Assembly: GCA_020726505.1 (NCBI GenBank)
Contig: JAHLEZ010000012.1
Span: 868,001 to 932,000, forward strand
Reading direction: 5' to 3'
Origin: Leptodontidium sp. MPI-SDFR-AT-0119
Lineage: Eukaryota > Ascomycota > Leotiomycetes > Helotiales > Leptodontidiaceae
Length of the DNA: 64,000 bases
Under the pieces are notes generated by a model that was given only the letters and a program-made list of their open reading frames with translations, made no database searches and was not told the DNA's origin. Both the position numbers and the translations under genes were made by a program. Below, piece after piece: positions 23,523 to 35,466 of the stretch; position 1 is the stretch's first letter; every line of letters begins with the position of its first letter.

Positions 23523-25445
23523 ATGGGAGCCACCGAAGTTGGAGCTAAAGTGACGGAGAAGGCTGCGAACTTCAAAAATGCATTTCACAGTCGCGAGGGC
23601 TTCAAGTCTTTCATTGAGACTAACGACACGGCACTTGATTGACACAGCGGTGCAACGCAGACCTGGAGCAATGAGGATTTAGACCCAATGCCACCCGAGA
23701 AGCGAACTTGCAAGTCATATTGTACCTCAAGCTGAGTACATTTCTGACTGCTTCTCAGGGAGATGGTGGAATTATGTGACCTTTTACATGGGTCTCTCGT
23801 TCGGGAACTGGACATTGGGGAGTACAATGGTGGGAATCGGCCTGAACTGGTGGCAGAGTATTCTCGTAATATTTGCCAGTCAGCTGATCTCCTCCATTGC
23901 ATTTTCTTCAACTCCAGGTGTGCTAGCGTATACCACATTGGATACCCCGGAGTAGCTCGAAGTGTGTTCGGCATGTGGGGAAGTTATTATTTCGTTGGTG
24001 CTCGGGCTGCTTTGGCAATTATTTGGTACGGTGTACAGCGTAAGTTTCTTCTCTATGCGAGGACTTGAAGCTTTCATTGACAGCCGAAAGTCTACTCTGG
24101 TGCAAATTTTATGTTCGAACATTCTTCGTTGCATCTTTGGCCACAACCTTACCGATATCCCAAACCATATTCCGGAGTCTGTCGGGATCACAACAAGTGG
24201 CATGCTCGCATTCTTCTAGTTTTGGCTTTTTCACTTCCCATTCTGTGCTTTCAGACCTTACCAGTTGAAGGCATTCTTCTGGTTCAAGTCAATCATCGTG
24301 CTCCCATCTATCTGGGGCCTCTTTATATTCTGTATGGTCAATACGAAGGGTAATGTTGGCTCCGTATATACGACAAGGATTAATGGCAATCACGGCTGGT
24401 TTATCATGTATGCAATCAACAGTGGGATGGGAAATACTGCTACGTTGATCACCAACCAGCCGGATATCGCCAGGTGGTCCAAGACCAAGACAGGCTCCCA
24501 ATGGTCACAGCTGATCACCAACCCTCTGGCGGCCACGCTCTCGGCATCTTTGTGGATTTTAGCGACTGCTGCCATCAACAACACCTGGGGATTAGATCTG
24601 TGGAATCCCTGGGACCTTGGGGCCATTCTTGATCGCTACTGGTCAGCAACCACGAGATTTGCGGTTTTCCTTTCGGCATTCACGTTGCTGGTGTCGATTC
24701 TGGGGACTAACATTGCTGCAAATATGATTCCGTTTGGATCCGATAGCAGTATGCTCTTCCCAAGATACATCAATATACCTCGTGGCCAATTTATCGTCGA
24801 GTTTCTGGCCTTTGTTATTTGCCCATGGAAGCTCTTCACGACGTTTTGTCAGGATATGGACTCTTCATGGCAAGTGTTGTCGCCATCATGGTTTGTGATT
24901 GTAAGGACCCTTTGTTTGTTCTCGAAAAGCCTGAAAACACCTCCCGCATTTCTCGCTTCTGAGTTTGTTTACTTTAAGGTCTTGGCTGATGTCCTACAAC
25001 AGATTATCTTCTCACCAAGGGCAATGTGTTCATTGGGCACCTCTATAACGGCTCAAAGGAAAACAAACACTGCTACTACCACAGAGGATGGAACATTCAA
25101 GCCATTATTGCATATATATGCGGCATTGTCCCGCCGTTCCTTGGATTCGTTGGTACCCTCGGTGCCAGCGCTTCGTCCGGAGCAATGGATATCGGGCGTC
25201 TCGGCTGGCTGTTGTCATTCTTCGTCAGCTTTGTCGTGTATTATATCATCTGTCTTGTCTGGCCTACACACAGTCAGAGGATCGTCAAGGAGATGGGCTT
25301 GAAGTAGGAGCAGGAGAGTAGCGACTTTGTTGTTGCAGCTGACGGGACGGAGATTGTGCAAGGGGGAATGGTGGTTCGGACGAGGGAGGACGAGGTTAGC
25401 AGCGATTTTGCGAGGGAGCAGGTGGATGCGAGGAAAGCTGATTGA
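23523..25445 (+). pseudogene. NCS1-type nucleobase/allantoin permease, degenerate
   Basis: Remnant of a 12-TM NCS1 transporter (Fur/Dal/uridine permease group, proton-coupled uptake of allantoin, uracil or related compounds). Family blocks appear in order but in different frames: WSNEDLDPMPPEKRT, SFGNWTLGSTMVGIGLNWWQ, FFNSRCASVYHIGYP, SVFGMWGSYYFVGARA, NILRCIFGHN, FGSDSSMLFPRYI, NVFIGHLYNGSKENKH and LGWLLSFFVSF. Lesions: TGA 23640-23642, frame break near 23900-23910, frame break near 24108-24115, TAG 24217-24219, a short deletion plus frame break near 24830-24850, TAG 25305-25307 with an open tail to TGA at 25443-25445. Several splice sites are still consensus (for example after WYGVQ, and GTAAGG near 24901). 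It was evidently functional recently. Confidence 0.82.
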
Positions 25446-26422
25446 GGGAGAGGCGACAAAGTGACACTTGGATACAGTACAGCATCAGCCGAGCTTTGTG
25501 TCAACATGGGATCCCACCGCAAGAGCTTGGCTGTCGGCAACCATTTCCGTAGAACGCTAGCCTAGTGTAGACTGTAGACTGTATCCGAAGTCTGTAACCT
25601 TATATTCCAACGACCAGGTCAATAAGACTCAGTAATGGCTTCAGATTTTCGAGATATCGTTTGGCTTCCTCGCGGGCCACAGAGATAACCCTCCCTGCCT
25701 CTCTGCCTCTCTGGCAGGCGTGATTCCCAGCGCGTATGCTTCAGACCAGGTATTCAACCCCTCGCGCGCCTTCATTCAGCCTCCAACTCCAAATCTTCCA
25801 TCAATAAATATGCCTGCCAATGCGCCTTTGTCCAACAACCATACCTTATGCACATATCACGTTCGATCGATTGAAGTACAAATAGTAGTTCGCCTGCCTG
25901 CCTTTGGGTGGCTCGCATCCCGCATCACGCAGGCTCCCGTTTGCCTAACAGCCCCCTTGCGCGTTTCGTTACGCCGAAGTCCCTTCTATTCGCAGTCCAC
26001 GCGAGAAGAAAACGGTCATTTCCTACTTCGCTTTGGACCCCAATAGCTGCGACCTATTACACATGCGACCGACTCGGCCAAAAGCGATGTATTAGCAATG
26101 AGTGGTGCATGCGGGTGACAGTCCCCCCCCACCATACAGGTAGGCAGATATTTCAGTAGCACACAAAAGTATTGCGCCCACCTGCCGCTACCTTGCCACA
26201 AGATCCAGAAGCTCTCATCGTTTTGTTCTGTCATTGTCCAATTGCGCATTCATTTTGATGGCTTGCAGAAATGCATGTACAACATCGTCATTATCCCATT
26301 CTGCTGAATGGTGTTTGTGGCGTGGCAGGCACTGCAAGCTTCTCACAAGCCTCACCAGCACAGCCTCAAGGCAGGCAGGGCAGGTAGTACAGTGTCTCAA
26401 CGGTGGCCCTGCAATGGCTATT

Positions 26423-26455
<33 letters not shown>

Positions 26456-27118
26456 CTTTACCCAACCAACCCCACACTCACATACTTCCACACTTCCACA
26501 CTTCGTCCCAAAGTTCTAGAGTTCGCTGACGCGATCTGAACCAATAACAAGTCTGCGCTACTCGGTGAACCCGTACGAGTAGCCTCACAGCCTTTTGCAA
26601 CCAACCCAACCTCCAATGCCTCCTGCCGCTGCCATGCGCGATCGGTGACCCAACCAGCAAGTCCTACTACCTGCGGAGAAAGAATCGAGGAATAGTCATG
26701 CAGTCAGCGAGAACCCCATGGTTAGCTGAGTTTTGCCTTCCCTCTTGGGTTAGGTGAAATGCCGTTGGCCTTGTGAGTCAGGCGGGCCTGGGCTGCTAGG
26801 CAGATGCTATTCAGTCTATATACAAATGGACTAGTCCATATTCGAATATTCAGTCGACATTTGGACTGCCACTCGCATTCCACGCGATATTTGAGACCAG
26901 CCCCTCCCAGGGTTTCGGAGACCACAATTATATCTTCCACACTTCCTTCCACTGACGCACAGGAGTATATTTTCGCCAATTCACTGTTCATCCAATCTTA
27001 CACTTACCTTCTTCCATTTGAGCACTTTACCTTCTTCCATACCTTTACCTTCCTCGATTACGTTCATCTTCTTCCGCACCTTTATTCTCAAGTAAATCGG
27101 CTTCCTTCCACCGCCATC
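25446..27118. other. intergenic / promoter of AAA ATPase gene
   Basis: A 1.7 kb upstream region of the AAA ATPase gene. It contains a (GA)n microsatellite and, in the last 150 bp, a strong CT-rich leader. The large frame of the AAA gene runs upstream to 26804 without a stop, but that extension is low-complexity and lacks conserved content. No separate gene is seen. Confidence 0.5.
26425..26454. repeat. (GA)n microsatellite
   Basis: About 15 perfect AG/GA dinucleotide units, 660 bp upstream of the AAA ATPase start. GA tracts in fungal promoters are often nucleosome-poor; no role is shown here. Confidence 0.9.
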
Positions 27119-28939
27119 ATGAATCAAACCTGCAATACACAGTTCCCGGCAGCTCTGGATCCAATGTCGGCCGAGCTCCCAGACTCCGCACAAATCAATC
27201 CCCAAACGGCTCTTCTGAGTCTCATCTTCCCTGGTTCTTCGATATACTTCTCTGCGATTGCCAAATTCCTGAACATCGACATTAATCGATACTTTCCGCT
27301 TCTCGTCGCTCTTGGCGTCGCCATATACTTCTCTCGATACATCGGGAAATTGGCCAGCGACTTCGCGGACGGTTACCTCATGTCCACTGCCGACATCCGA
27401 ATCGACGACGAGATGTACAATATGTTAATGTCCTGGGTTGCCAACCAACAATTCTCAAAGAAGTCTCGTCGATTTGTCGCCAACACCAATTTGAACAGCA
27501 AGGATTTCCTCCTGTGGATTACAGCCGGCAGGGAAGAAGAGGAAGAAGAAGATGATCTCGAAGTTGATTTCGACGAGAATTCTAATCCGATCTCGACACT
27601 CAAGAAATCCAAGCAAAAGAAGGTCCGCTATACTCCATCGTATGGAGTACACTATTTCTGGTACAAAAATCGACTTCTCATGTTTCGCCGCGGAGAGGGA
27701 GTAGCAACCAATCCATGGCAAAACGCAAGTGACCGAGAGGAGATCCGGATCTCGGCCTTTGGGAGAAACCCGACCATTATCAAGGAATTGCTCGACGAAT
27801 GCCGACAAGAGTTCCTGAAGAACGACATAAATCGAACCATCATATACCGTGGTGGCTTGAAGAGCGGAACGGCTGAACCTTGTTGGACACGATGTGTGTC
27901 TCGAGTTTCCCGTCCTTTCTCGACCGTGGTTTTGGACGAAGAAGTCAAGACTTCACTTTTGGCCGACATGCGCGATTATCTGCACCCTAACACTCGAAGA
28001 TGGTATTCTAATAGAGGGATCCCTTACAGACGAGGTTACCTCTTATATGGACCCCCAGGTACTGGAAAGACGTCTCTTTGTTTCGCCACCGCAGGCTACT
28101 TCAAACTCCCAATTTATATTGTCAGCCTGAACTCTCCTGCGATGAACGAAGAGAATCTCAGTACTCTTTTCTCGGAGCTCCCAAAGCAATGTGTCGTCCT
28201 TCTCGAAGACATTGATACCGCCGGTCTGACACATTCTCGCGACGACAAGACTCAGAATTCGGAGGAAGCAGCACCGGTCACCGCACTCCCGGGCGTTTCC
28301 CCCAGCCTGGCAAACAACTCCAATAACAGGATCTCTCTCTCCGGACTCCTCAACGTTCTCGATGGCGTAGCGTCACATGAAGGCCGAGTCCTCATCATGA
28401 CAACAAACCACAGGGAGAAACTCGACGAAGCCCTCATCCGTCCAGGTCGAGTGGATATGAGCGTCGAGTTCTCCCTCGCCAACACGCAGATGATGACCAC
28501 AATCTTCCGCTCCATCTTCGCCACCCTTGAAGGCGACTGTCTCCCCTCTGCCGCCCCAGTTGGCGTGATCACCTGCCCCTCCATCAAATCCGCTTCTGAA
28601 CTCACGCCCATTGAAGTCAAGATTCTCGCCGAAGAGAAAGCCGCTGAAGCCACCGCCACTCTCGCACTCAAGAAGATCGAAGAAGCGAAAGTTGAGAAAC
28701 TGGGGGAGGAATTTGCGGCTCTCATTCCAACCCTGACATTCTCTCCAGCCGAGATCCAGGGATACCTCTTGAAGCATAAGCGAGATCCCGAGGGAGCAAT
28801 TGGGGGCGCGTCAGCGTGGGCCGAGAAGACGAAAGCGGAGAAGAACAAGAAGGCGACAGAGGAAAAGGAGAAGGAAGATACAGAGAGACTGGAGAAGGAG
28901 AGGGCCGAGAGATGGAATTTGACTAACCTATGGGCCTGA
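27119..28939 (+). CDS. BCS1-like AAA ATPase, 606 aa, intronless
   Basis: AAA ATPase of the BCS1 family. Founding members insert the Rieske protein in the inner mitochondrial membrane, but fungi carry many divergent paralogs and this is one of them. A membrane segment lies at about residues 58-76 (YFPLLVALGVAIYF). A BCS1_N region follows, interrupted by an acidic loop (Glu/Asp-run near residue 140). The AAA core shows Walker A GPPGTGKTS (about 312), Walker B VVLLEDID (about 360), sensor 1 IMTTNH and RPGRVDM (about 441). The C-terminus is a long charged Lys/Glu-rich helix, probably coiled coil. The single exon is unusual in this intron-rich window. The start was chosen at the ATG following the CT-rich leader (CATCATGAA). 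It is more likely a divergent paralog than the true Rieske chaperone. Confidence 0.88.
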   Translation: MNQTCNTQFPAALDPMSAELPDSAQINPQTALLSLIFPGSSIYFSAIAKFLNIDINRYFPLLVALGVAIYFSRYIGKLASDFADGYLMSTADIRIDDEMYNMLMSWVANQQFSKKSRRFVANTNLNSKDFLLWITAGREEEEEEDDLEVDFDENSNPISTLKKSKQKKVRYTPSYGVHYFWYKNRLLMFRRGEGVATNPWQNASDREEIRISAFGRNPTIIKELLDECRQEFLKNDINRTIIYRGGLKSGTAEPCWTRCVSRVSRPFSTVVLDEEVKTSLLADMRDYLHPNTRRWYSNRGIPYRRGYLLYGPPGTGKTSLCFATAGYFKLPIYIVSLNSPAMNEENLSTLFSELPKQCVVLLEDIDTAGLTHSRDDKTQNSEEAAPVTALPGVSPSLANNSNNRISLSGLLNVLDGVASHEGRVLIMTTNHREKLDEALIRPGRVDMSVEFSLANTQMMTTIFRSIFATLEGDCLPSAAPVGVITCPSIKSASELTPIEVKILAEEKAAEATATLALKKIEEAKVEKLGEEFAALIPTLTFSPAEIQGYLLKHKRDPEGAIGGASAWAEKTKAEKNKKATEEKEKEDTERLEKERAERWNLTNLWA

Positions 28940-31900
28940 AGGGTGATATTGAGTGGTAAGATATATGGGATTGATATTGTATTGCATTTACAGGTGTTTT
29001 GGGAGCATTTGGCACTCTTTGAGGGGCTATTAACAGCACTGATTAGTTGTCACAGACACATCTGTGTCTGGTTTCCATTCATTAGCCTACTCATAGACAG
29101 AGAGAGATCACATGCAAGTATGGATATCGCATGATAGCGAGATATCATTTGATTGGTAAACAGAGGATAAATATAATACCTCTACTACACCCCTTTCAGA
29201 GTGCAGCAGCCTCATTCATGACGCCCACTGGCTTTGATACCTCTTATGGCCAAGTCAACCGAGAGCTATGATCCTAGCTTAATATGTTAAAGAAATCAGT
29301 ATGCTGCTGTCGTGCAAGTCTCGGGCACTCAACGGAGGCTGTAGATGAATTTTCTGATTGGACAGTCTCTATATCACAGTCCCCGTTCCCTGGTTTCTCG
29401 CCATCTTCTCTCCGACAACTGGATCTAGTGGACCAAAGCCACTCTCACTCAAGGGTTCACAACATCTTGGACTCTCCCTAGGGATTCTATAACCCTATAG
29501 AGACAAAAGTGGACGGAAGGCTGAAGCACAGATGTACCGTAAACGTAAGACATGCCTTCCCACCTACCCTCGCATCGTCCACGATCCCGGGGGACTGTCA
29601 CCCATAAGCCATGCACGCATGGAAGCCGCGGAGACTTCTAAGTACGGCTGAGACGGACGCCACACCGTTTGGCCATGCGAAAACCACGCGATTCTTGGAA
29701 GAAGGAAGGAAAGAATACAAAAGGGGACCCAGGAACAAAAGTGCATAGACTTCTGTTATTTGTCAAAATGTTTGACTGGTGCATTCTTGGGGTAGGGAAT
29801 GGGATCGATTTGAAGCCCATGGCTCGAGCATTCAGCTGAATGCCATGGTGCGCAAGACATCAAGTACCTAGATAGATGTGACTCGTCTGTAATCTAATCT
29901 TGCCGATGAGATGACAGATGAGACTTGTGAAATAGAGAGAGACGAATTGAAGTGGACTTACTCCTATCGCCTTGCTCCTGGCGCTGGCAATGCAGTACTA
30001 TACAAGAATGAGAAATATCAACTTCCTAGGTCCGTACGTTTGTTTACCCGAAATAGACTGACTCAATGGTCAACCCGTCGTCATCATCGAGAAGAACAAA
30101 AGTGCGCACGAAGGCCTGGCCTCAAGTTCGTCATACGCCAAAGCCAAAAACAAAGCCACGCAACAATGCACAAGAGGTTGTGCCTGTAGTTGGTTGACTT
30201 TTTCCAAAATGCCCATAAAGGGACGAAGAGGAAGAAGAGGTCGAGGCTTTGGCCATCCAGGCCCGGCCCAGACTGCTGGGCCTAGACCTCCATAGATCCA
30301 GTCACGTGGCTAGAATCTAGACCACGGTATTAGTTCGCCACTTCAATATTCCACGATCACAATGTTGCTCTCCTTCTCTCGTGCTCCAAATATATACATA
30401 TATATATGTCGTCTTGTCCGCCCCCAGAGAGAAGAGAAGAGGAGATGGAATCCCTCTTGTGATAGAGGTCGCAGTTCATCGGTCCCAAGTCGTTCGTCCC
30501 AGCTCCTAGGTAGGACCCTTCCAGCTTGGACGCCACATTCACATGCATGGCTTCCTATGGCTGCACTGGCTAGTAGTACCTTTCATGCTTTCATGGTATT
30601 CAAAGATTGTCTAACGAGAACAGACTTCTTAGACATCTCTAAGGCCAAGGGATGTCCCCGTTCATCAGACATGCGGCTGGTCCAGCTCCTCGAAGACTTG
30701 TCGCCGCCTTGATCAGAGTCATGACCTTCACTTAACACCTCACGACTTCGCCTTGACGCCTGCTATGGTCGCACAGTTTCATGGGAAGCTTTGGTCAATA
30801 ACTGCAGTCATTCAACCGTTGATGTTGCCAATGCAAGAGGGCGAGTTCCTTGGTAGGCTCGCTATGTGACCGGAGCTCCTGTCCTTGGTTAGTCACTGAC
30901 CAGCATCATGTCTGGTGGGACCCAGGAAACCTATGTGCCCGTCCTTCTCTCTCTCTCTGAAAATGTACTTACCTGTTCTGTGACAGCTCTGACTATTAAT
31001 GCGTTTCGAGCACCAACAGCAACACCATTCCTTGAGGGGGGGGGCATTCCGGCTCCGCGCCTGGACCTTATCTTCACCCCTTGGATAGGTCACGTACCTA
31101 CTCGATAGTAGCAGAGTGGGGGTGGTCCTGTCGTCTGTGATCCACGGTTGCGATACAACATCTCTAGATCTTGGGAGGATTGGTCCGAGGATGATATCCT
31201 TACCTTCAAAGTTGAATACTGCATCGAACACATTCCGCTAGACATGATCGTAACGCATTGGCTACCCTCAGTTCAAAGTGCATTCTTCTTCGGCGCCATG
31301 AATGCTTTCTATAAGCAATTCCACTCCCCCCTCGTCAATCTCGTCAAAGTCGACAAATGACAACCTTACTCAACTCTGGTCTTGATAGTTCGCCAAGGAA
31401 CGTCTACATTACAATTAAATGTTACTGCCAAGACGCAGATGTGATGTAGTATGGCCTTGAGTCCTTTGGAGACACTCAATATTGTAATGTTCGATTCCCA
31501 CAAGCAGCTTGCCAAGATGCCTTCAGCAAAAGACATACGGAAGAAAAGGCCGCAAAGCAAAGTCAACGTCAGGTCACCAAGGAACTGTTCAACCATACCA
31601 ACAACTATCGCCCACCTGACACATTCAACGAACGACAAACAGGCGACAGAACCCATAATTCATGGATCGAAATCCGGTGAGTTGAGGAGAGAGAATTCGT
31701 GACGATGAGAGAATCAAACTTACAGAGATCATGAACCTACAGCTAATAGAATATTAGATGCCGCAGCTGTTGCTTGATTCGCAAGCCTAGCATCACCTCT
31801 TCCTCGAAATGTCGTCCTTGGCGAGAGTCTGCCTTACCTGGCTAGGACATTGCATCGGCACACTCCATCACGATTCAGCCACTCTGGCGAGTCTTGATTT

Positions 31901-34900
31901 CTTGATGCGCATATTCCATCTCTGGTGGTGTCTTGAAGCTACGGAACGCACACACGCGGGGCCCTGTCGCTCAAGGCTGACCGAGGACCCGGGGATCTGT
32001 TCGCTGGGACGAGCCTCCAGGAATACCAAAAGAACCGGTTATCATTTCCCCACCGTCTTGCATACAAATGATTATTCCTCGTAACGAATCCACATCGGAA
32101 CGGACAGAAGGCGAGCTGTCTCTATTCTTCTCTCGATTCGAAAAGAATGTTAACATGGGGTTCGAGATCCCGAGAAAAAGCAATAACTTGCCGCCACCGC
32201 TTTGATTTACTCGAGCGCCACCTCAAACCAAACGATTTCATTCGGGATTTGAATTCCAAATACATCTAATCCCGGTGCCCGATCAACCAAGGACCCTGGA
32301 TCTGGCGCACTGGTCACCGTCTGCATGCGGCTTTGGGAACTGGGAATATTATTCGACACATCATATTTTCCGATCTGATCGCAACTGTTTCTAAATCTCT
32401 TTAATCATTCCGGCCCTTCTGGAATGGCAGTCTCGCCAGACTCGGCACTAAATGCGGCATTTTTGGACGTCAGCGGCATATTCACTGGCAACGGCTGGGC
32501 CTAGAGCTCGCTTCGAACATCTCGATCAACGCCATATCGACGTCATTTGTGCGACTCAACTATTATTCTGGTAACGAGCTTCCAGGCCGTGTTGAGAAAC
32601 CCTGCTGTCGTCCTGGTACCTGAACCAGCAACCAAAAGATCCTGGATGGCACGAGGCTGCCTCGAGGCGGCCTCGTTCTAGATTCCTGGCATGGAGCTTA
32701 AGCAACCTCCATCGTTACCTTCGACGTCACTGTGCACCTTTGCAACGGCTACGATCTAGTCACCACATTTTGACTTTCGCGAAGAGCGATGATTGGTGCT
32801 ATTGACAGGAACGCGATATCAAAAGGTCCATCTAGACCTCCCGATGAAAAGATCTCGGCCGTTCTATCTTGTACGTGTTGCACAGACAGGGATGCCATAT
32901 GGAAACGAAGATTTGGACGAGACTATGGAAACGCATTAGACGGACCCTAACATGCGCCAAAGTTTGCAAAAGCTTGCGAATAAAACAATGTATAGGTACG
33001 ATGTGACTTGTGGAATCAAGTCTGGTCCGAATAAGTACTTCTATTTTTGCTTTTAATGCGAAGTCGTTCAGCATCGCGAGGTCTAGATCGTCAAGTCCCC
33101 TTCGGGACTTCGGGAAACTACGTTGCAATCAAGATTTGGAAATAGTATCAGGATCAACATTACCTAGGCCAGAAGGCGGTGAGAATGCAAAGTGCAAAGC
33201 CTTCATTACTTTGGTATCTTTCCAGTCTTCTGGTCATCTCAATCCAGTACAGGCATTTCGCCTTGTTTGAACATGACGCTCTCGCGGTGTGATAAAGACC
33301 GCCTGCGCCGTGGTAGCATGGTCTAGAAATGCGCCTTGCATCTTTTCATTCCACGATACAAAATATTCATTTCCACAGACCACGTCTCTGCACGCTTGAT
33401 GATGGTCTGGATCTGTTTCAATGATCATCTGTCGTAGTTCACACAGAAGTCTAGAACTGTCCAGAGGCTAAATACTTGGAAGAGAAGCCGCTTGCCTCAC
33501 CGCCTATCAATTAATTGCGAGATCTTATCTTAAAGAACCCGTTGTTAAAAACAACTTGCTGGCCTGAATCAAGTGGGAGTTGTGGTGGATAATAACTTCG
33601 GTTCGACGTGTTGTGCTTCTGCCGCTAGTCAGGGAGACCGCATCAACAAATGAGGCCAGCACACTGTTTCCCGCCATTGAGACAATTAATCAACTGCTTG
33701 AAATGCCTCTGCGTGTTCAATTCCAGTAGTCCCGATCGTTAACTATCCCTTGTCGTGAGCTTCGCTGTTGTTTGGTGTTCTGCGACGGTGCACGAAATAG
33801 GAATAGGGGTTTTCTCGGCAGCGAAGCGAGCACTGGCGGAGGTCAATTGTCACACCAAAGTTCGAATTTCCAAAAATTCGAGAATAGTACCATTTAAAGA
33901 TGTCAAAATTTCACAAAAATGGAGCTTGAGTATTGCCAGGCCCCTTCGGATATTTTTTGCCTTCTTTCCAGTCACTTTTGCTTGGAACCGCGATGGTTGG
34001 CTGAAACAGGGCATAACTTACCTTCAGAACAAATCCAAAAATCTACACAAACCCACTTCCAAATCAAGTAGTAATTTGAGATGCAGAGAGTGTTTGAATA
34101 GTAATCATTTCGGCGAAGTGAATTCTCCAAAAACGAAGCAGAAGGCAGATCTGATGGGCAGTCGCCTAGATCTAGGAAACAAGAGATCGAGAGGGCGCCT
34201 CGAGACGTGATCCTTCCCTCTAGCCGATACGAGCGGAAGGCAGGTGAGCCTGGCGCCGAAGTGATGAGAAAGCGCTAGAAAGATGGCATATGACAGCTGA
34301 TTCGGAACTCTCAAGTGATCGATTTGCAAGCCCCGCTCCCACAATGAAGCCTGATGATGGTCACCGTGATACTTGTCTCCGCCGATGCCTTTCTTCAGCC
34401 GCCATTCTGATCACGCTGTCTTGGGGAATGATCTGCGTTGTCATGAGGTTGCATTCATTCTTGTAGAAGCTCACTGAATGCCAGCTGCGATGCACTTTGG
34501 GTGTCTCTCGCTTTGGATCACGGCGCTGCGTGGGAGCGCCGGGGATTCATTCTCTTCTTGGAAACAACACTCTTTCGGACTGTCCGTTGTCGTCTTCTGT
34601 GTTCAGTGTCAAGATCTATGGCTGGTGATAGACTCCGCCATTGGTTGCACACGAATCCTATGGCATTCAACAGGCGGGGAAAATTACTGAGAGCGGCCGC
34701 TATTGGCAACTTTCAGGATGGAGCATCACCTCCTCGGTCATCCGTGACAGCTCTAGCGGCCTTCTGAATTACACAAACAGTGCCGGCTCTAGAATTTCAT
34801 GCAAGAATCGCAACACTTTCGCTTTCATTGTTTCTGTAACGGGTAATGATACGAGCTAAAGGAACCAGCACAGTCCTCCTTGAGCCTACCCACACAGTCC

Positions 34901-35286
34901 TGTGGTCTCTCCTGCATGGAGTGATCTTTGCTCTTGCGGCAGCTTCCTTTTCAACCAGTAGACAGCCTCGTGGAAATATCCCGCGTACGCCTTTGGATTA
35001 CGGGCAAATCAAAGCCGACTTCACTATGGATCGAAGACCCCCGATCTGATCCTCATCGTGGATTCATGGCCGGTTCCGCAAAGACCTCCGCTGAGCCGTC
35101 CTCGGAATGTGATCAAATCTTCTCAAGTTCATGAACCCCACTCTGTGCTGAAGTTCGATGAAGCCACTGGCGGTTAGAATGGAAGTAAAACCCGAAAAAT
35201 CGAGGCGAACCCAGCGCTGGCTGGAAGATATCTCGACCATCCTTGTCTCTATCCTGACATGGTGACTTCGCCGTTCACCAAAATCT
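28940..35286. other. gene desert, left part
   Basis: More than 6 kb without a model I can support. Open frames rarely exceed 110 codons, are spread over both strands and show no domain. There are small AT microsatellites (about 30388-30408) and a G-run near 31037. It may contain decayed elements, but I could not recognise terminal repeats or transposase motifs by eye. Confidence 0.45.
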
Positions 35287-35466
35287 TTAAATCCGAGTGC
35301 GCCATGCGTAAGGGTGCGATTCCTGTATTACTTCGACGGGAATCTTCGAGGCTCGATGTCTCTGGATGAAGAGGAATCCCATGTATGCAAGGATGACCAG
35401 GAGGCAGAGGCCCATTGTAGAGAACATGATGATGAAGAGCAGCGGTTGAGCGATTGTTGGAGCCAT
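35287..35466 (-). CDS. possible 59-aa single-pass membrane microprotein
   Basis: A small frame, MAPTIAQP then a hydrophobic run (LLFIIMFSTMGLCLLVILAY...) of 25 or so residues, followed by a basic stop-transfer RHRASK and a polar tail ending AWRTRI. The layout (short N-terminus, one membrane helix, positive cytosolic edge) is what a real tail- or signal-anchored microprotein shows, and it stands out in a tract that otherwise lacks coding signal. There is no homology I recognise. It could be chance. Confidence 0.35.
   Translation of the reverse strand: MAPTIAQPLLFIIMFSTMGLCLLVILAYMGFLFIQRHRASKIPVEVIQESHPYAWRTRI

Noticed and set aside
26804..27118. 105-residue N-terminal extension of the AAA ATPase frame
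   Set aside because: It is a stop-free CT-rich leader with no conserved sequence; the ATG at 27119 follows the leader directly.
28252..28848. 198-codon minus-strand frame
   Set aside because: Antisense of the AAA ATPase exon; no motif of its own.
27119..28939. Calling the AAA protein the true Rieske chaperone BCS1
   Set aside because: It has an acidic insert in the BCS1_N region and a long Lys/Glu tail, as in expanded fungal paralogs.
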